Positions 51,983 through 60,215 of a stretch of 64,000 nucleotides of DNA are shown piece after piece (position 1 is the stretch's first letter; each line of letters starts with the position of its first letter). The notes below the pieces were generated by a model. It had not been told where the DNA came from and did no database searches. It was given only the letters and a program-made list of their open reading frames with translations. Source of the stretch: Microbacterium sp. KUDC0406 (GTDB lineage Bacteria; Actinomycetota; Actinomycetes; Actinomycetales; Microbacteriaceae); the NCBI RefSeq assembly GCF_021582875.1, contig NZ_CP091138.1:2108001-2172000 (forward strand), in the 5' to 3' direction. The translations under genes and the position numbers were made by a program.

Positions 51983-52618
51983 TCAGGCCAGACCGTGCTC
52001 GAACGCGAAGACGACGAGCTGCACTCGGTCGCGCAGCGCGAGCTTGGTGAGGATGCGGCTGATGTGCGTCTTCACGGTCGCCTCGCTGAGGAACTCGCGG
52101 GTGGCGATCTCGGAGTTCGACAGTCCGCGTGCGGCGAGCGCGAAGATCTCGCGCTCGCGCTCGGTGAGGTCGGCGTAGGACGCGGGCACCGGTTTGGTCT
52201 CCGGCGTGAAGTGCGCGAACAGATCGCGGGTCGCCGACGCGGCGATCACGCTCGACCCCGACTCCACGGTGCGGATCGCGGCGAGCAGGAACTCCGGGTC
52301 GGCGTCCTTGAGCAGGAAGCCGCTCGCGCCCTGGCGGATCGCACGGGCGGCGGCCTCGTCGAGGTCGAAGGTCGTGAGCATCACGACGCGCGGCGGCTCC
52401 GGCCGGGCGAGGATCTCGGCGGTCGCGGTCAGACCGTCCATCACCGGCATCCGGATGTCCATCAGCACCACGTCGGGGCGGGTGCGCGCGACCACGGCGA
52501 GCGCCTCCTGACCGTCGCCCGCCTCACCCACCACGGTCATGTCGGGCTGCGACGACACCAGCATCCGGATGCCGGCGCGGAACAGCGCCTGGTCGTCGAC
52601 GAGCACGACGTTGATCAT
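51983..52618 (-). CDS. NarL/LuxR-type response regulator
   Basis: 211 residues. Receiver domain with acidic pocket (VVLVDDQALF), phospho-acceptor Asp in VVLMDIRMPVMDGL (about residue 54), MLTTFD (Thr) and FLLKDADPE (Lys). LuxR helix-turn-helix at the end (LTEREREIFALAARGLSNSE, IATREFLSEATVKTHISRIL). It follows its kinase by 25 bp and probably controls the ABC transporter next door. Confidence 0.96.
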   Translation of the reverse strand: MINVVLVDDQALFRAGIRMLVSSQPDMTVVGEAGDGQEALAVVARTRPDVVLMDIRMPVMDGLTATAEILARPEPPRVVMLTTFDLDEAAARAIRQGASGFLLKDADPEFLLAAIRTVESGSSVIAASATRDLFAHFTPETKPVPASYADLTEREREIFALAARGLSNSEIATREFLSEATVKTHISRILTKLALRDRVQLVVFAFEHGLA

Positions 52619-52643
52619 GGGTTCTCCTGCGTCTCGCGAAGCG

Positions 52644-53849
52644 TCATCCCTGGGTCCCTGAGCCCGTCGAAGGGCCGATGGGCAGCCGCGCGCTCACGAC
52701 GAAGAGCTGGCCGGCACGCTCGGCCTGAAGCGTACCGCCCACGAGCTGCGCGCGCTCCCGCATACCGATCACGCCGTGCCCGCCCGAGGTCGGCGTCTTC
52801 CCTGCGTCCACGGTGTTCGAGACGCTGACGTCGACGGCATCCGCCCACCAGCTCAGCCGCACGTCGACCCCGCCGGTCCCATGCCGCAGGGCATTGGTGA
52901 GCGCCTCCTGCAGGATGCGGTAGACGGCGAGCTGGATCGCCGCAGGCGGCTCGCCCGGCGGCATGGGGTCGACCGTGACGCGCGGTTCGACGCCGGCCTG
53001 CCGCACCTGGGCGAACAGGGTCTCCAGGTCGGCGAGCGTCGGCTGCGGGCCGTCGCCCTGCCGATGACGAAGCTGGGTGAGCAGCATCCGCACGTCCGAC
53101 AGCGCGCCACGCGCGGTCTGCGCGATCGTGCCCAGCGCCTCCTGCGCGATCTGCGGATCGGCTGCCGCGGCGTAGCGGGCACCGTCGGCCTGCGCGATCA
53201 CGACGGCGAGCGAGTGCGCGACGACGTCGTGCATGTCGCGCGCGATGCGCACGCGCTCCGCCTCCTCCGCCGCGGTCGCCTCGGCGCGCAGCTGAGCGTC
53301 GCGGGTCTCGCGCCCGCGCACGACCTGTCGCCAGAGCAGGCCGGCGCCCCACGACAGCGCGAGCGAGAGCCCGACGACCGAGCCCATCAGCGCTGCGACG
53401 AGCAGCACGCGCATGCCCTCGGAGAGCAGGCTTCCCGACATGCCGAACTGCTGCACGCCGATGTACAGCCCCGCCACGACGCCGCCGACGACCGCCGAGA
53501 TGCCGCCCGCCCAGAGCAGCGACCTCGATCCCCAGGCCGCGGCGGCGAACAGCACCACGAACACGGCGACGTTGCTCGGCATCGGCGGCAGCCCCGTCGC
53601 CATCTGCACGATGCAGGCGCCCCACGAGATCATCAGCGCCAGGAACGGCGAGAGCCGGCTGATCGCCGCTGCGCCCCACAGTACGAGGCTGATGACGATG
53701 GAGAGCGCGTTCGAGAGCCAGTCCGGCGTCAGCCAGGCGCTCAGCGAGCCCGCGCCCATGATGAACGCGAGCGGCGCGGTGACCAGGAAGCCGAATACGG
53801 AGCCGACGATGTCGAGCACCAGCCAGCGACGCGGAACGGATCTGATCAC
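52644..53849 (-). CDS. sensor histidine kinase, DesK/NarX-like (HisKA_3)
   Basis: 401 residues. Five to six membrane segments in the first 170 residues with almost no extracellular loops, as in kinases that sense the membrane or a partner transporter. Phospho-acceptor His in RIARDMHDVVAHSLAVVIAQ (about residue 205); ATP-binding piece LQEALTNALRHG and SGGHGVIGMRERAQLVGG. The last residues, GPSTGSGTQG, are encoded by a family B repeat. GTG start at 53849 with TAGCGT six bases upstream (leaderless). Confidence 0.95.
   Translation of the reverse strand: MIRSVPRRWLVLDIVGSVFGFLVTAPLAFIMGAGSLSAWLTPDWLSNALSIVISLVLWGAAAISRLSPFLALMISWGACIVQMATGLPPMPSNVAVFVVLFAAAAWGSRSLLWAGGISAVVGGVVAGLYIGVQQFGMSGSLLSEGMRVLLVAALMGSVVGLSLALSWGAGLLWRQVVRGRETRDAQLRAEATAAEEAERVRIARDMHDVVAHSLAVVIAQADGARYAAAADPQIAQEALGTIAQTARGALSDVRMLLTQLRHRQGDGPQPTLADLETLFAQVRQAGVEPRVTVDPMPPGEPPAAIQLAVYRILQEALTNALRHGTGGVDVRLSWWADAVDVSVSNTVDAGKTPTSGGHGVIGMRERAQLVGGTLQAERAGQLFVVSARLPIGPSTGSGTQG
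52648..52676. repeat. family B repeat overlapping the histidine kinase 3' end
   Basis: CCCTGGGTCCCTGAGCCCGT then CGAAGGGCC. On the minus strand it encodes the last residues of the kinase. Confidence 0.85.
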
Positions 53850-53855
53850 GTCACC

Positions 53856-53861
53856 ACGCTA
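53856..53861 (-). promoter_or_regulatory. -10 box of the two-component operon (leaderless)
   Basis: TAGCGT on the minus strand, six bases before the GTG. Confidence 0.5.
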
Positions 53862-53922
53862 CGCGAGGGGTTCCGTGCCCGGCATCCGTCCGGAGATGTA
53901 TCCCACCCCCGGCTGGATTCGG

Positions 53923-54713
53923 TCACACCCGGCAGAGGATCTCGCCGTGCGGAATGAGGTACCAGCCGTCGCCGGATGCCGCCCACGCGCGCCAGGCGTC
54001 GCTGATGCGCTGCAGGTCGTCCTCGGTGGCGAAACCGCCCGCGAGCAGCTGCCGCGCGAGCGCGGACTCCAGGATGCGGTCGGCCCACATCCCGCCCCAC
54101 CATTCGCGCTCCTCGGGCGTCGCGTAGAACCAGAGGGAAGCCGAGGCCGTCACGTCGCTGAACCCCGCGGTGCGGGCCCAGGACAGCAGCCGTCGCCCGG
54201 CATCCGGCTCACCGCCGTTCGCCCGCGCGGCGGCCTTGTACAGATGCAGCCACTCGTCGAGCTCGGGCAGCACCGGGAACCAGATGAAGCCGGAGTAGTC
54301 GGAATCGCGCGCCGCGACGATGCCGCCCGGCTTCGTCACCCTGCGCATCTCGCGCAGGGCCTGCACCGGATCGGCGACATGCTGCAGCACCTGGTGAGCG
54401 TGCACCACGTCGAAGGTGTCGTCGGCGAACGACAGCGCGTGCACGTCCTGCACGGCGAAGTCGATGTTGCGGATGCCGCGCTCCGCGGCGAGCCTCTGCG
54501 ACAGGGCGAGTTCGTCCGCGCCGATCTCGGTGGCCGTCACGTGCGCGACGCGCTCGGCGAACTCCATCGTGATCGTCCCGGGCCCGCGCCGACGTCGAGG
54601 AGCGCGACGTCAGGCGTGAGGTGGTCGGCGAGATACGCCGCGGAGTTCGCGATCGTGCGGTTGCTGTGCGAGCGCAGGACGGATTCGTGATGCCCGTGGG
54701 TGTAGGTCGCCAT
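53923..54713 (-). CDS. class I SAM-dependent methyltransferase (UbiE-like), frameshifted
   Basis: 263 residues after correction. It starts MATYTHGHHESVLRSHSNRT. Motif I is LLDVGAGPG; the frame then breaks at 54577-54579 (a C run on the plus strand one base short), and the continuation TITMEFAERVAHVTATEIGA is in another frame. Motif post-I is ATEIGADE, then DIDFAVQDVHAL-like NIDFAVQDVHALSFADDTFD, and HAHQVLQHVADP. Similar to methyltransferases acting on small molecules or quinones; the substrate is unknown. Confidence 0.9.
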
Positions 54714-54756
54714 CGTGACAGTCTGGCAGGCCATGGTCGCCCGCGACCCCTCCCAG

Positions 54757-54812
54757 GGTCGTTGAGCGAGCGACGAAGGTGTTCGTTGAGCGAGCGACGG
54801 AGAAGCGAGATC
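54757..54812. repeat. family A repeats, two partial direct copies
   Basis: GGTCGTTGAGCGAGCGACGA and GTTCGTTGAGCGAGCGACGG in the same orientation. Confidence 0.75.
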
Positions 54813-54831
54813 CCCTCATCCGCTCAGCCGG

Positions 54832-54837
54832 TATGCT
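54832..54837 (+). promoter_or_regulatory. -10 box of the leader peptide transcript
   Basis: TATGCT, six bases before the leader ATG at 54844; leaderless transcription predicted. Confidence 0.55.
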
Positions 54838-54843
54838 TCAACG

Positions 54844-54903
54844 ATGATGACCAGTCAGGCCCACACGGGCCGCTCCCGGGACGGCAACCTGGTCGTAGTC
54901 TGA
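54844..54903 (+). CDS. candidate 19-residue leader peptide (attenuator)
   Basis: MMTSQAHTGRSRDGNLVVV, ending in four consecutive branched-chain codons (CTG GTC GTA GTC) before TGA. A TATGCT box six bases upstream would start transcription at the ATG. A hairpin follows at 54921-54952 and the next gene begins at 54969. This is the layout of a ribosome-mediated attenuator sensing Leu/Val supply. No homology is claimed. Confidence 0.5.
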   Translation: MMTSQAHTGRSRDGNLVVV

Positions 54904-54920
54904 TCCGCGCTCCTCCGAGT

Positions 54921-54952
54921 GTCTGCGTGACCTTGAATTCCCCAACGCAGAC
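54921..54952 (+). promoter_or_regulatory. hairpin between leader peptide and hydrolase gene
   Basis: GTCTGCGT (54921-54928) pairs exactly with ACGCAGAC (54945-54952). It lies 17 bp after the leader stop and 16 bp before the TTG start; no T tract, so it may be an anti-terminator or a translational switch. Confidence 0.5.
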
Positions 54953-54968
54953 AGAACGGAGAACGACC

Positions 54969-55778
54969 TTGATTTTCAATCATGAAACCGCCCATTCAGC
55001 GGATTCGACTGACAGGGCCCACAGCATTGCGACGCGGACGGTCGAGTACGAGTCCGAGGGTGAGCAGATGTACGGTCATCTCGCCGTGCCTTCAGGGGCG
55101 GATATTCGGCCCGCCGTCCTTATCGCCCATGAGGGTGCAGGCCTGAACGATTTCCAGCGGCGACGCGCCGACCTGCTTGCAGAGCAGGGCTACATCGCCT
55201 TGGCGATGGACTACCACTCGGGTCGGTGGTACTCCGATCCCGCGGCAATGATGGAACGGCTGGGTCCGCTCCTCAGCAGCCCTGAGCGATGCCGCGCGGT
55301 TGGGCAGACAGCGATCGACGTCCTTCTGAGTCACCCGCGAGCCGATTCTGGTCGTGTGGCGGCAATTGGTTATGGCGCGGGCGGGACCATTGCGCTGGAG
55401 CTCGGTCGCGGGGGAGCAGATCTTCGAGCGATCGCGGCCGTCAACCCGATCCTCGCGGCGATACGCCCTGAAGACTCTCGACAGATCAGGTGCCCGGTTC
55501 TTGCTTGCGTCGGCTCCAAGGACCCATTGTCACCACCGGAGGCACGTCAAGCCTTCATCGACGAGATGGACAATGCTCGTGTGGACTGGCAGCTACTCGT
55601 CTGCGGTGGCGCAGAGCACGCGTTCCACCTTCCCCCAATGACCTCCGAAGGCGCACTCGCGACATCAGCCGACGAGGCGGTTGCCGTGCCCGGTATCAGC
55701 CATAGTCCGGTCCATGCACAGAGGTGCTGGAAAGCCATCCTCACGCACCTTGACGAGAGCATGCGGTCTCGTCGCTGA
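54969..55778 (+). CDS. dienelactone hydrolase-like alpha/beta hydrolase lacking the usual nucleophile
   Basis: 269 residues from the TTG at 54969 with GGAG upstream. DLH-fold features: PAVLIAHEGAGLNDFQRRRA, LAEQGYIALAMDYHSG, AIGYGAGGTIALELG, PVLACVGSKDPLSPPEA and CGGAEHAFHLP. The Asp (SKDP) and His (AEHAF) of the triad are present, but the nucleophile elbow, usually G-x-C-x-G-G, reads GYGAGG with Gly instead of Cys. Codon use is less GC-biased than the neighbours, hinting at acquisition. Confidence 0.82.
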   Translation: MIFNHETAHSADSTDRAHSIATRTVEYESEGEQMYGHLAVPSGADIRPAVLIAHEGAGLNDFQRRRADLLAEQGYIALAMDYHSGRWYSDPAAMMERLGPLLSSPERCRAVGQTAIDVLLSHPRADSGRVAAIGYGAGGTIALELGRGGADLRAIAAVNPILAAIRPEDSRQIRCPVLACVGSKDPLSPPEARQAFIDEMDNARVDWQLLVCGGAEHAFHLPPMTSEGALATSADEAVAVPGISHSPVHAQRCWKAILTHLDESMRSRR

Positions 55779-55795
55779 CGCTCCTCGCGGGGCGA

Positions 55796-55826
55796 CCGCT
55801 GAGCGAGCGAAACGAGACGAAACCTC
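55796..55826. repeat. family A repeat, single copy
   Basis: CGCTGAGCGAGCGAAACGAG then ACGAAACC, between convergent genes. Confidence 0.75.
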
Positions 55827-55840
55827 GTGACAGAGGAGCG

Positions 55841-56961
55841 TCAGTCCAGAATCATCCGGCGGAGCAGCTCGCGATCGGGCTTGCCCGATGCCAGCATCGG
55901 CAGTTCCGGCGACGTCTCCAGCTGAGCGGGGCGAGCGTGCCTGCCGATCTCCGCGGCGACCCGTTCGCGGGCCTCGTGGAACGCCGCGCTCTCGTCGAAG
56001 GCACCCACGGCGGCGAAGATCACGGATGCCTCGCCCCAGCGCTCATCCGGCATCGCGACGACCACCGCTGCTTCGAGCCCCGGAACCGTGCGGACGATCC
56101 GCTCCACGCGGTCGAGTGAGACGTTGATGCCTCCGCTGACGATCACATTGTCGATCCGGCCGCGGACTTCGACGACGCCGTCCGTCACGTCTCCGGCGTC
56201 CCCCGTGCGATACCAATGCACGCCGTCGGAGTCGGGGCCGAACACGCGTCGGGTGAGGTCGTCGTCGCCCAGGTACCCGCTCGCCAGTGTCGGCCCCGCG
56301 ATGCGCAGTTCGCCGTCGATCGAGGCGACCCGCATCCCGTCCAGGGGAACGCCGTCGTACACGCATCCGCCGCTGGTCTCGCTGGAGCCGTACGTGCTCA
56401 CGATCCGCGCGCCGAGTTCCTCGGCATGGTCGCGCCGATGGTGCTCGAGCCATTGCCCGCCGATGAGGATCGCGTCGTAGGCGGCGAGCGCGGTGCGCAC
56501 GGCGGGCAGGTCTTCTGCGGCATCCAGCAGCGTGCGCAGTTGCGCGGGGACGAGCGAGGTGTAGCGGCGCTCAGCCCGCATCGCAGAGGTGGCGGCGGCG
56601 AAGGCATCCGGGGTGAACCGCCCGTCCAGCATCACCGGAGTCTCCCCGCGGCGAGCGACCGCGCGAGCACCTGCAGCCCTGCCACGTAGCCGGCCGGCAG
56701 CGCCAGCATCCACTGCCCCTCTCCGATGCGGCCCGCGGTCGCCCGACCGCTCGCCCGCAGCGCGTCGGCGCTCAGCACGACCCGCTTCGGGACGCCGGAC
56801 GACCCGGACGTCGCGATCACGACCGCGGTGCCGTCGGGCACCTCGTCACCGGCATCCGGTGCGAAGCCGAGCGCCAGCGGCCGCGCGCCGTCGAGCGCCG
56901 CGGGCAGCGCCGCCTGGACGGCCCGCGCGTCGGAGCCGTCGATCGGATGCAGCGCGGTCAT
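55841..56961 (-). CDS. menE: o-succinylbenzoate-CoA ligase, frameshifted
   Basis: Menaquinone step that activates o-succinylbenzoate with CoA. About 373 residues after correction, the short form usual in actinobacteria. P-loop VIATSGSSGVPKRVVLS near the N-terminus, VSTYGSSETSGGCVYDGVPL, WYRTGDAGDV, VRGRIDNVIVSGGINVSLD and LASGKPDRELLRRM (catalytic Lys). The frame breaks at 56644-56647, where a C run is one base short; the correct reading is RSLAAGETPVMLDGRF. The start is five bp beyond the menB stop. Confidence 0.92.
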
Positions 56962-56965
56962 CGGA

Positions 56966-57910
56966 TCAGTAGTGGTAGGGGAAGGCGGACCAGTCGGGAT
57001 CGCGCTTCTCGAGGAACGAGTCGCGGCCCTCGACGGCCTCGTCGGTGCCGTACGCGAGGCGGGTGGCCTCGCCGGCGAACACCTGCTGGCCCACCATGCC
57101 GTCGTCGACCGCGTTGAACGCGAACTTCAGCATGCGGATCGCGGTGGGCGACTTCGTGAGGATCGTCCGCGCCATCGCGATCGCCTCCTTCTCGAGGTCG
57201 GCGTGCGGCACCACACGGTTGACCGCTCCCATCTCGTATGCGCGATCGGCGGAGTACTCCTCCGCCAGGAAGAACACCTCGCGGGCGAACTTCTGTCCGA
57301 CCTGCCGCGCCATGTAGGCCGATCCGTACCCGGCGTCGAAGCTGCCGACGTCGGCATCGGTCTGCTTGAACCGGCCCTGCTCCCGCGAGGCGATGGTCAG
57401 GTCGCACACCACGTGCAGCGAGTGCCCGCCGCCGGCCGCCCAGCCCGGCACGACCGCGATGACGACCTTCGGCATGAAGCGGATCAGTCGCTGCACCTCG
57501 AGGATGTGCAGCCGGCCGACCGCCGGGCCTGCGGCGCCAGAGGTCGGGGTCGCTGAGCCTGTCGAATGGGTCGCTGAGCCTGTCGAAGCGTACTTGTACC
57601 CGTCGCGTCCGCGGATGCGCTGATCGCCGCCGGAGCAGAACGCCCAGCCGCCGTCCTTCGGACTCGGGCCGTTGCCGGTGAGCAGCACCACGCCGATGTG
57701 CGGGTCCTGCCGGGCGCTGTCGAGCGCGCGGTACAGCTCGTCGACGGTGTGGGGGCGGAAGGCGTTGCGCACCTCGGGCCTGTCGAACGCGATCCGCGCG
57801 ATGCGCCCGTCACGCGACACGTGCGCGGTGATGTCGGTGTACCCCTCGGCGCCGGGGGCGAGAGCCCACTCGGCCGGGTCGAACAGCTCGGAGACGGATG
57901 CTTCGGTCAC
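56966..57910 (-). CDS. menB: 1,4-dihydroxy-2-naphthoyl-CoA synthase with repeat-encoded insert
   Basis: Crotonase-fold enzyme that closes the naphthoquinone ring. 314 residues; GGDQRIRGRDGYKY, VVPGWAAGGGHSLHVVCDLT, DADVGSFDAGYGSAYMAR and the C-terminal FLEKRDPDWSAFPYHY are diagnostic. Between DGYKY and VGRLHILEVQRLIRFMPK lies STGSATHSTGSATPTSGAAG, partly encoded by two family B repeats (57547-57588). The GTG at 57910 is seven bases after TAGGCT (leaderless). Operon with menE. Confidence 0.96.
   Translation of the reverse strand: MTEASVSELFDPAEWALAPGAEGYTDITAHVSRDGRIARIAFDRPEVRNAFRPHTVDELYRALDSARQDPHIGVVLLTGNGPSPKDGGWAFCSGGDQRIRGRDGYKYASTGSATHSTGSATPTSGAAGPAVGRLHILEVQRLIRFMPKVVIAVVPGWAAGGGHSLHVVCDLTIASREQGRFKQTDADVGSFDAGYGSAYMARQVGQKFAREVFFLAEEYSADRAYEMGAVNRVVPHADLEKEAIAMARTILTKSPTAIRMLKFAFNAVDDGMVGQQVFAGEATRLAYGTDEAVEGRDSFLEKRDPDWSAFPYHY
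57547..57588. repeat. two in-frame 21-bp family B repeats inside menB
   Basis: GGGTCGCTGAGCCTGTCGAA plus T or G, at 57547-57567 and 57568-57588. A 21-bp period keeps the reading frame and gives STGSAT twice in a surface-loop position. Confidence 0.9.
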
Positions 57911-57917
57911 AGCATCC

Positions 57918-57923
57918 AGCCTA
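57918..57923 (-). promoter_or_regulatory. -10 box of menBE (leaderless)
   Basis: TAGGCT on the minus strand, seven bases before the GTG. Confidence 0.5.
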
Positions 57924-58059
57924 TTCCGCGAGACCGCGGACGGATGCAGGTGACGGATGCAGGCGAATTGGACGCTCGCACGCCGTTCCGGCGGCGTGTC
58001 CGCCTGCTGGCGTTCGGACTCCCTGCACCCGTCCCGGCGGCCTCCAAAGCCTCGTCACG

Positions 58060-58065
58060 TACGAT
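58060..58065 (+). promoter_or_regulatory. -10 box of the peptidyl-prolyl isomerase gene (leaderless)
   Basis: TACGAT, seven bases before the GTG at 58073. Confidence 0.5.
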
Positions 58066-58072
58066 CGTCGTC

Positions 58073-58765
58073 GTGCGTCTGACTCCCTCACTCCTCCGTC
58101 GTTCCCTGCTCGCCCTCACCGCCGCCGCCGCGCTCGCGCTGGCCGGATGCGCCTCGAACCCGGCATCCGATCCGGCATCCGCGCCTGCGCCGTCGTCCAC
58201 GGCCGACACGGCGTCGGGCACCTGTCAGTACCCCGCCGACGGCCAGGCCGCGAAGCAGGCGGACGCGCCGGATGCCGAGCCGACCGCCGCCGGGGAGGTC
58301 TCGGCGACCATCAAGACCAGCGCGGGCGACCTCGCCGTCACGCTCGACGCCGACAAGACCCCGTGCACGACCAACAGCTTCCTCTCGCTGGCGAAGCAGA
58401 CCTACTTCGACGGCACCCAGTGCCACCGCCTCACCACGCAGGGCATCTTCGTGCTGCAGTGCGGCGACCCGAGCGGCACCGGCGCGGGCGGTCCCGGCTA
58501 CTCGTTCGCCGACGAGCTGAGCGGCGACGAGACCTACGGCGCCGGCACGCTCGCGATGGCGAACGCCGGGCCCGACACCAACGGATCGCAGTTCTTCATC
58601 GTCTACGCCGACAGCGAGCTGCCGCCGAACTACACCGTGTTCGGACACCTCGATGACGCGAGCACGAAGATCGTCGCCGGCATCGGCGCCGAGGGCACCA
58701 AGGACGGCGGCCCCGATGGAGCCCCGAAGACCCCGGTGACGCTCCTCCAGGTCACCCAGGACTGA
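58073..58765 (+). CDS. cyclophilin-type peptidyl-prolyl isomerase, lipoprotein
   Basis: 230 residues from the GTG at 58073. Signal peptide with lipobox ALAGC (Cys about 25), a Pro/Ser/Ala linker, then a cyclophilin domain: ATIKTSAGDLAVTLDADKTP, FDGTQCHRLTTQGIFVLQCG, GGPGYSFADE, MANAGPDTNGSQFFIVYAD and YTVFGHL. The active-site FHR is replaced by CHR, while NGSQFFI is kept. Acts on exported proteins at the outer face of the membrane. Confidence 0.93.
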   Translation: MRLTPSLLRRSLLALTAAAALALAGCASNPASDPASAPAPSSTADTASGTCQYPADGQAAKQADAPDAEPTAAGEVSATIKTSAGDLAVTLDADKTPCTTNSFLSLAKQTYFDGTQCHRLTTQGIFVLQCGDPSGTGAGGPGYSFADELSGDETYGAGTLAMANAGPDTNGSQFFIVYADSELPPNYTVFGHLDDASTKIVAGIGAEGTKDGGPDGAPKTPVTLLQVTQD

Positions 58766-58775
58766 CAGATCGACG

Positions 58776-58820
58776 AACGGCGCGGATGCCGGGGCCGCTG
58801 CTCCCGGCATCCGCGCCGTT
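58776..58820. terminator. bidirectional terminator with perfect 18-bp stem
   Basis: AACGGCGCGGATGCCGGG (58776-58793) pairs with 58803-58820, nine-base loop, between two convergent genes. Confidence 0.85.
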
Positions 58821-58836
58821 CATCGTCCGGGTCCGC

Positions 58837-59799
58837 TCAGGACAGCCGGGCTGTCCGGGCCTTCAGGAAGCCGTCGATCATGTCCCAGATGCCGATGCCG
58901 GCGATGCCGATGCCGGTGAGGGCGGCGAGCACGCTGAGCGCCGCACCGTCGACCCCGTTCGCGGTGAAGACCTGCGACACGAACTGCGGGTTGTAAAGGA
59001 TGCCGCGGCCCAGCGCGGTGAGACCGAGGCTCATCACGCTCACCGCGATCGCGAAGTTCACCCAGGCGAGTGCCAGGGTCCACCGCCCCCGCGCGTAGAC
59101 GGCGATCGCGAGCGCGGCCTCGGCGACCATCAGCACGAACAGCAGGCCGATCCACCAGGGCCACAGATCGGGATTGATGACGGGCAGCGGCTCGGCACCG
59201 GGCACGAATCCGCGGAAGTGGTCCCACAGCAGCGCACCGGCGAAGATCCCGAGCATGACCAGGCTTCCGATGAGCTCGGACCGTGCCACGCCATCCGCCG
59301 CGGGTTGCGGCAGCTGGTCGGGGTTCCAGTCCAGGATCGTGTCGCCCGTCGAGCCCGTGCGCTCGAGGATGAAGAACACGAGCGTCGTCCAGAAGCACAC
59401 GTGCACGATCACGCTGAGCAGGATGGCGATGGCCTGGCCGAAGATCTCCCCGATCGACGCCTGGATGACCACCTGCCCGATCACGACCCCGGCGGTCGCC
59501 ACGGGAGGCACCGTCCACAGCAGCAGGCGCAGCAGTCGCAGCCAGGCGGCGTAGTAGCGCGGCCCGACCAGCCACATCGGCCGGTCGATGAGCGAGGCGG
59601 CATAGGCGGTCGGCTCGCCGAGCTCGGCGACGACCGCGCGCTCGGCCTCGTCCCTGTCCTCACCCTGCGCGATGCGCGGCTCGACCTGCTCGGCGATCGA
59701 CGCCTCGACCTCGGTCAGGATCTCGGGGCGCGCGGCGGCGGGAACGGAGCGCGCGACGGCGCTGAGGTAGCGCTCGGCGTAGGAAGCGGTGGTGGTCAT
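58837..59799 (-). CDS. multi-pass membrane protein of a PadR operon
   Basis: 320 residues. The N-terminal 70 residues are a soluble helical piece (YLSAVARSVPAAARPEILTE with DRDEAERAVVAELGEPTAYA) resembling the HAAS/DUF1700-type region that often follows PadR regulators. Seven or so membrane segments follow, starting at LLRLLLWTVPPVATAGVVIG. The start is two bases after the padR stop with GGGGAGGACTG inside padR as the ribosome site. Function unknown. Confidence 0.85.
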   Translation of the reverse strand: MTTTASYAERYLSAVARSVPAAARPEILTEVEASIAEQVEPRIAQGEDRDEAERAVVAELGEPTAYAASLIDRPMWLVGPRYYAAWLRLLRLLLWTVPPVATAGVVIGQVVIQASIGEIFGQAIAILLSVIVHVCFWTTLVFFILERTGSTGDTILDWNPDQLPQPAADGVARSELIGSLVMLGIFAGALLWDHFRGFVPGAEPLPVINPDLWPWWIGLLFVLMVAEAALAIAVYARGRWTLALAWVNFAIAVSVMSLGLTALGRGILYNPQFVSQVFTANGVDGAALSVLAALTGIGIAGIGIWDMIDGFLKARTARLS

Positions 59800-59801
59800 G
59801 G

Positions 59802-60137
59802 TCAGTCCTCCCCTTCGATGAGGGCGGCGGTCGCCGCCGCGATGACGGCGACTTCCTGGGTCAGTGTGTCGGCGAGGCGGATGCCGGATGCCGAGGTGCG
59901 GTAGAACTTGCGCGGGCGGGCGTCTTCGGTGTTCCACTCGCTGTCGAGATAGCCCTGCTTCTCGAGACGGCGCAGCAGGGGGTAGAGCGTGTTCGCGTCG
60001 GTCGGGAACCCGGCGGCGGCGAGCTGCTCGAGCAGCCCGTAGCCGTACCCGGGCTGCCGCAGCAGCTGCAGGCTGGCGAGCACGATCGTGCCGCGCCGCA
60101 GTTCCTGCAGGTGGGTGTCGAACTCGTTGTCGCTCAT
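59802..60137 (-). CDS. PadR-family transcriptional regulator
   Basis: 111 residues from the ATG at 60137 with TATAGT seven bases upstream. Winged helix: ELRRGTIVLASLQLLRQPGY, GYGLLEQLAAAGFPTDANTL and YPLLRRLEKQGYLDSEW, then a short dimerisation helix. Probably represses itself and the membrane-protein gene through the palindrome at 60143-60173, which covers the promoter. Confidence 0.94.
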   Translation of the reverse strand: MSDNEFDTHLQELRRGTIVLASLQLLRQPGYGYGLLEQLAAAGFPTDANTLYPLLRRLEKQGYLDSEWNTEDARPRKFYRTSASGIRLADTLTQEVAVIAAATAALIEGED

Positions 60138-60142
60138 GTCAC

Positions 60143-60173
60143 TGACTATATTGTGCGTCACACACTAATGTCA
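60143..60173. promoter_or_regulatory. PadR operator overlapping the padR -10 box
   Basis: An interrupted palindrome, TGAC-N2-TA-N-TGTG mirrored as CACA-N-TA-N2-GTCA, centred near 60158. The minus-strand TATAGT -10 box (60145-60150) lies within one arm, so binding would block initiation. Confidence 0.7.
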
Positions 60174-60215
60174 AGAGCCCGATATCGTGCGCCTCGCGAA
60201 GGGCAGGATGGAGGG

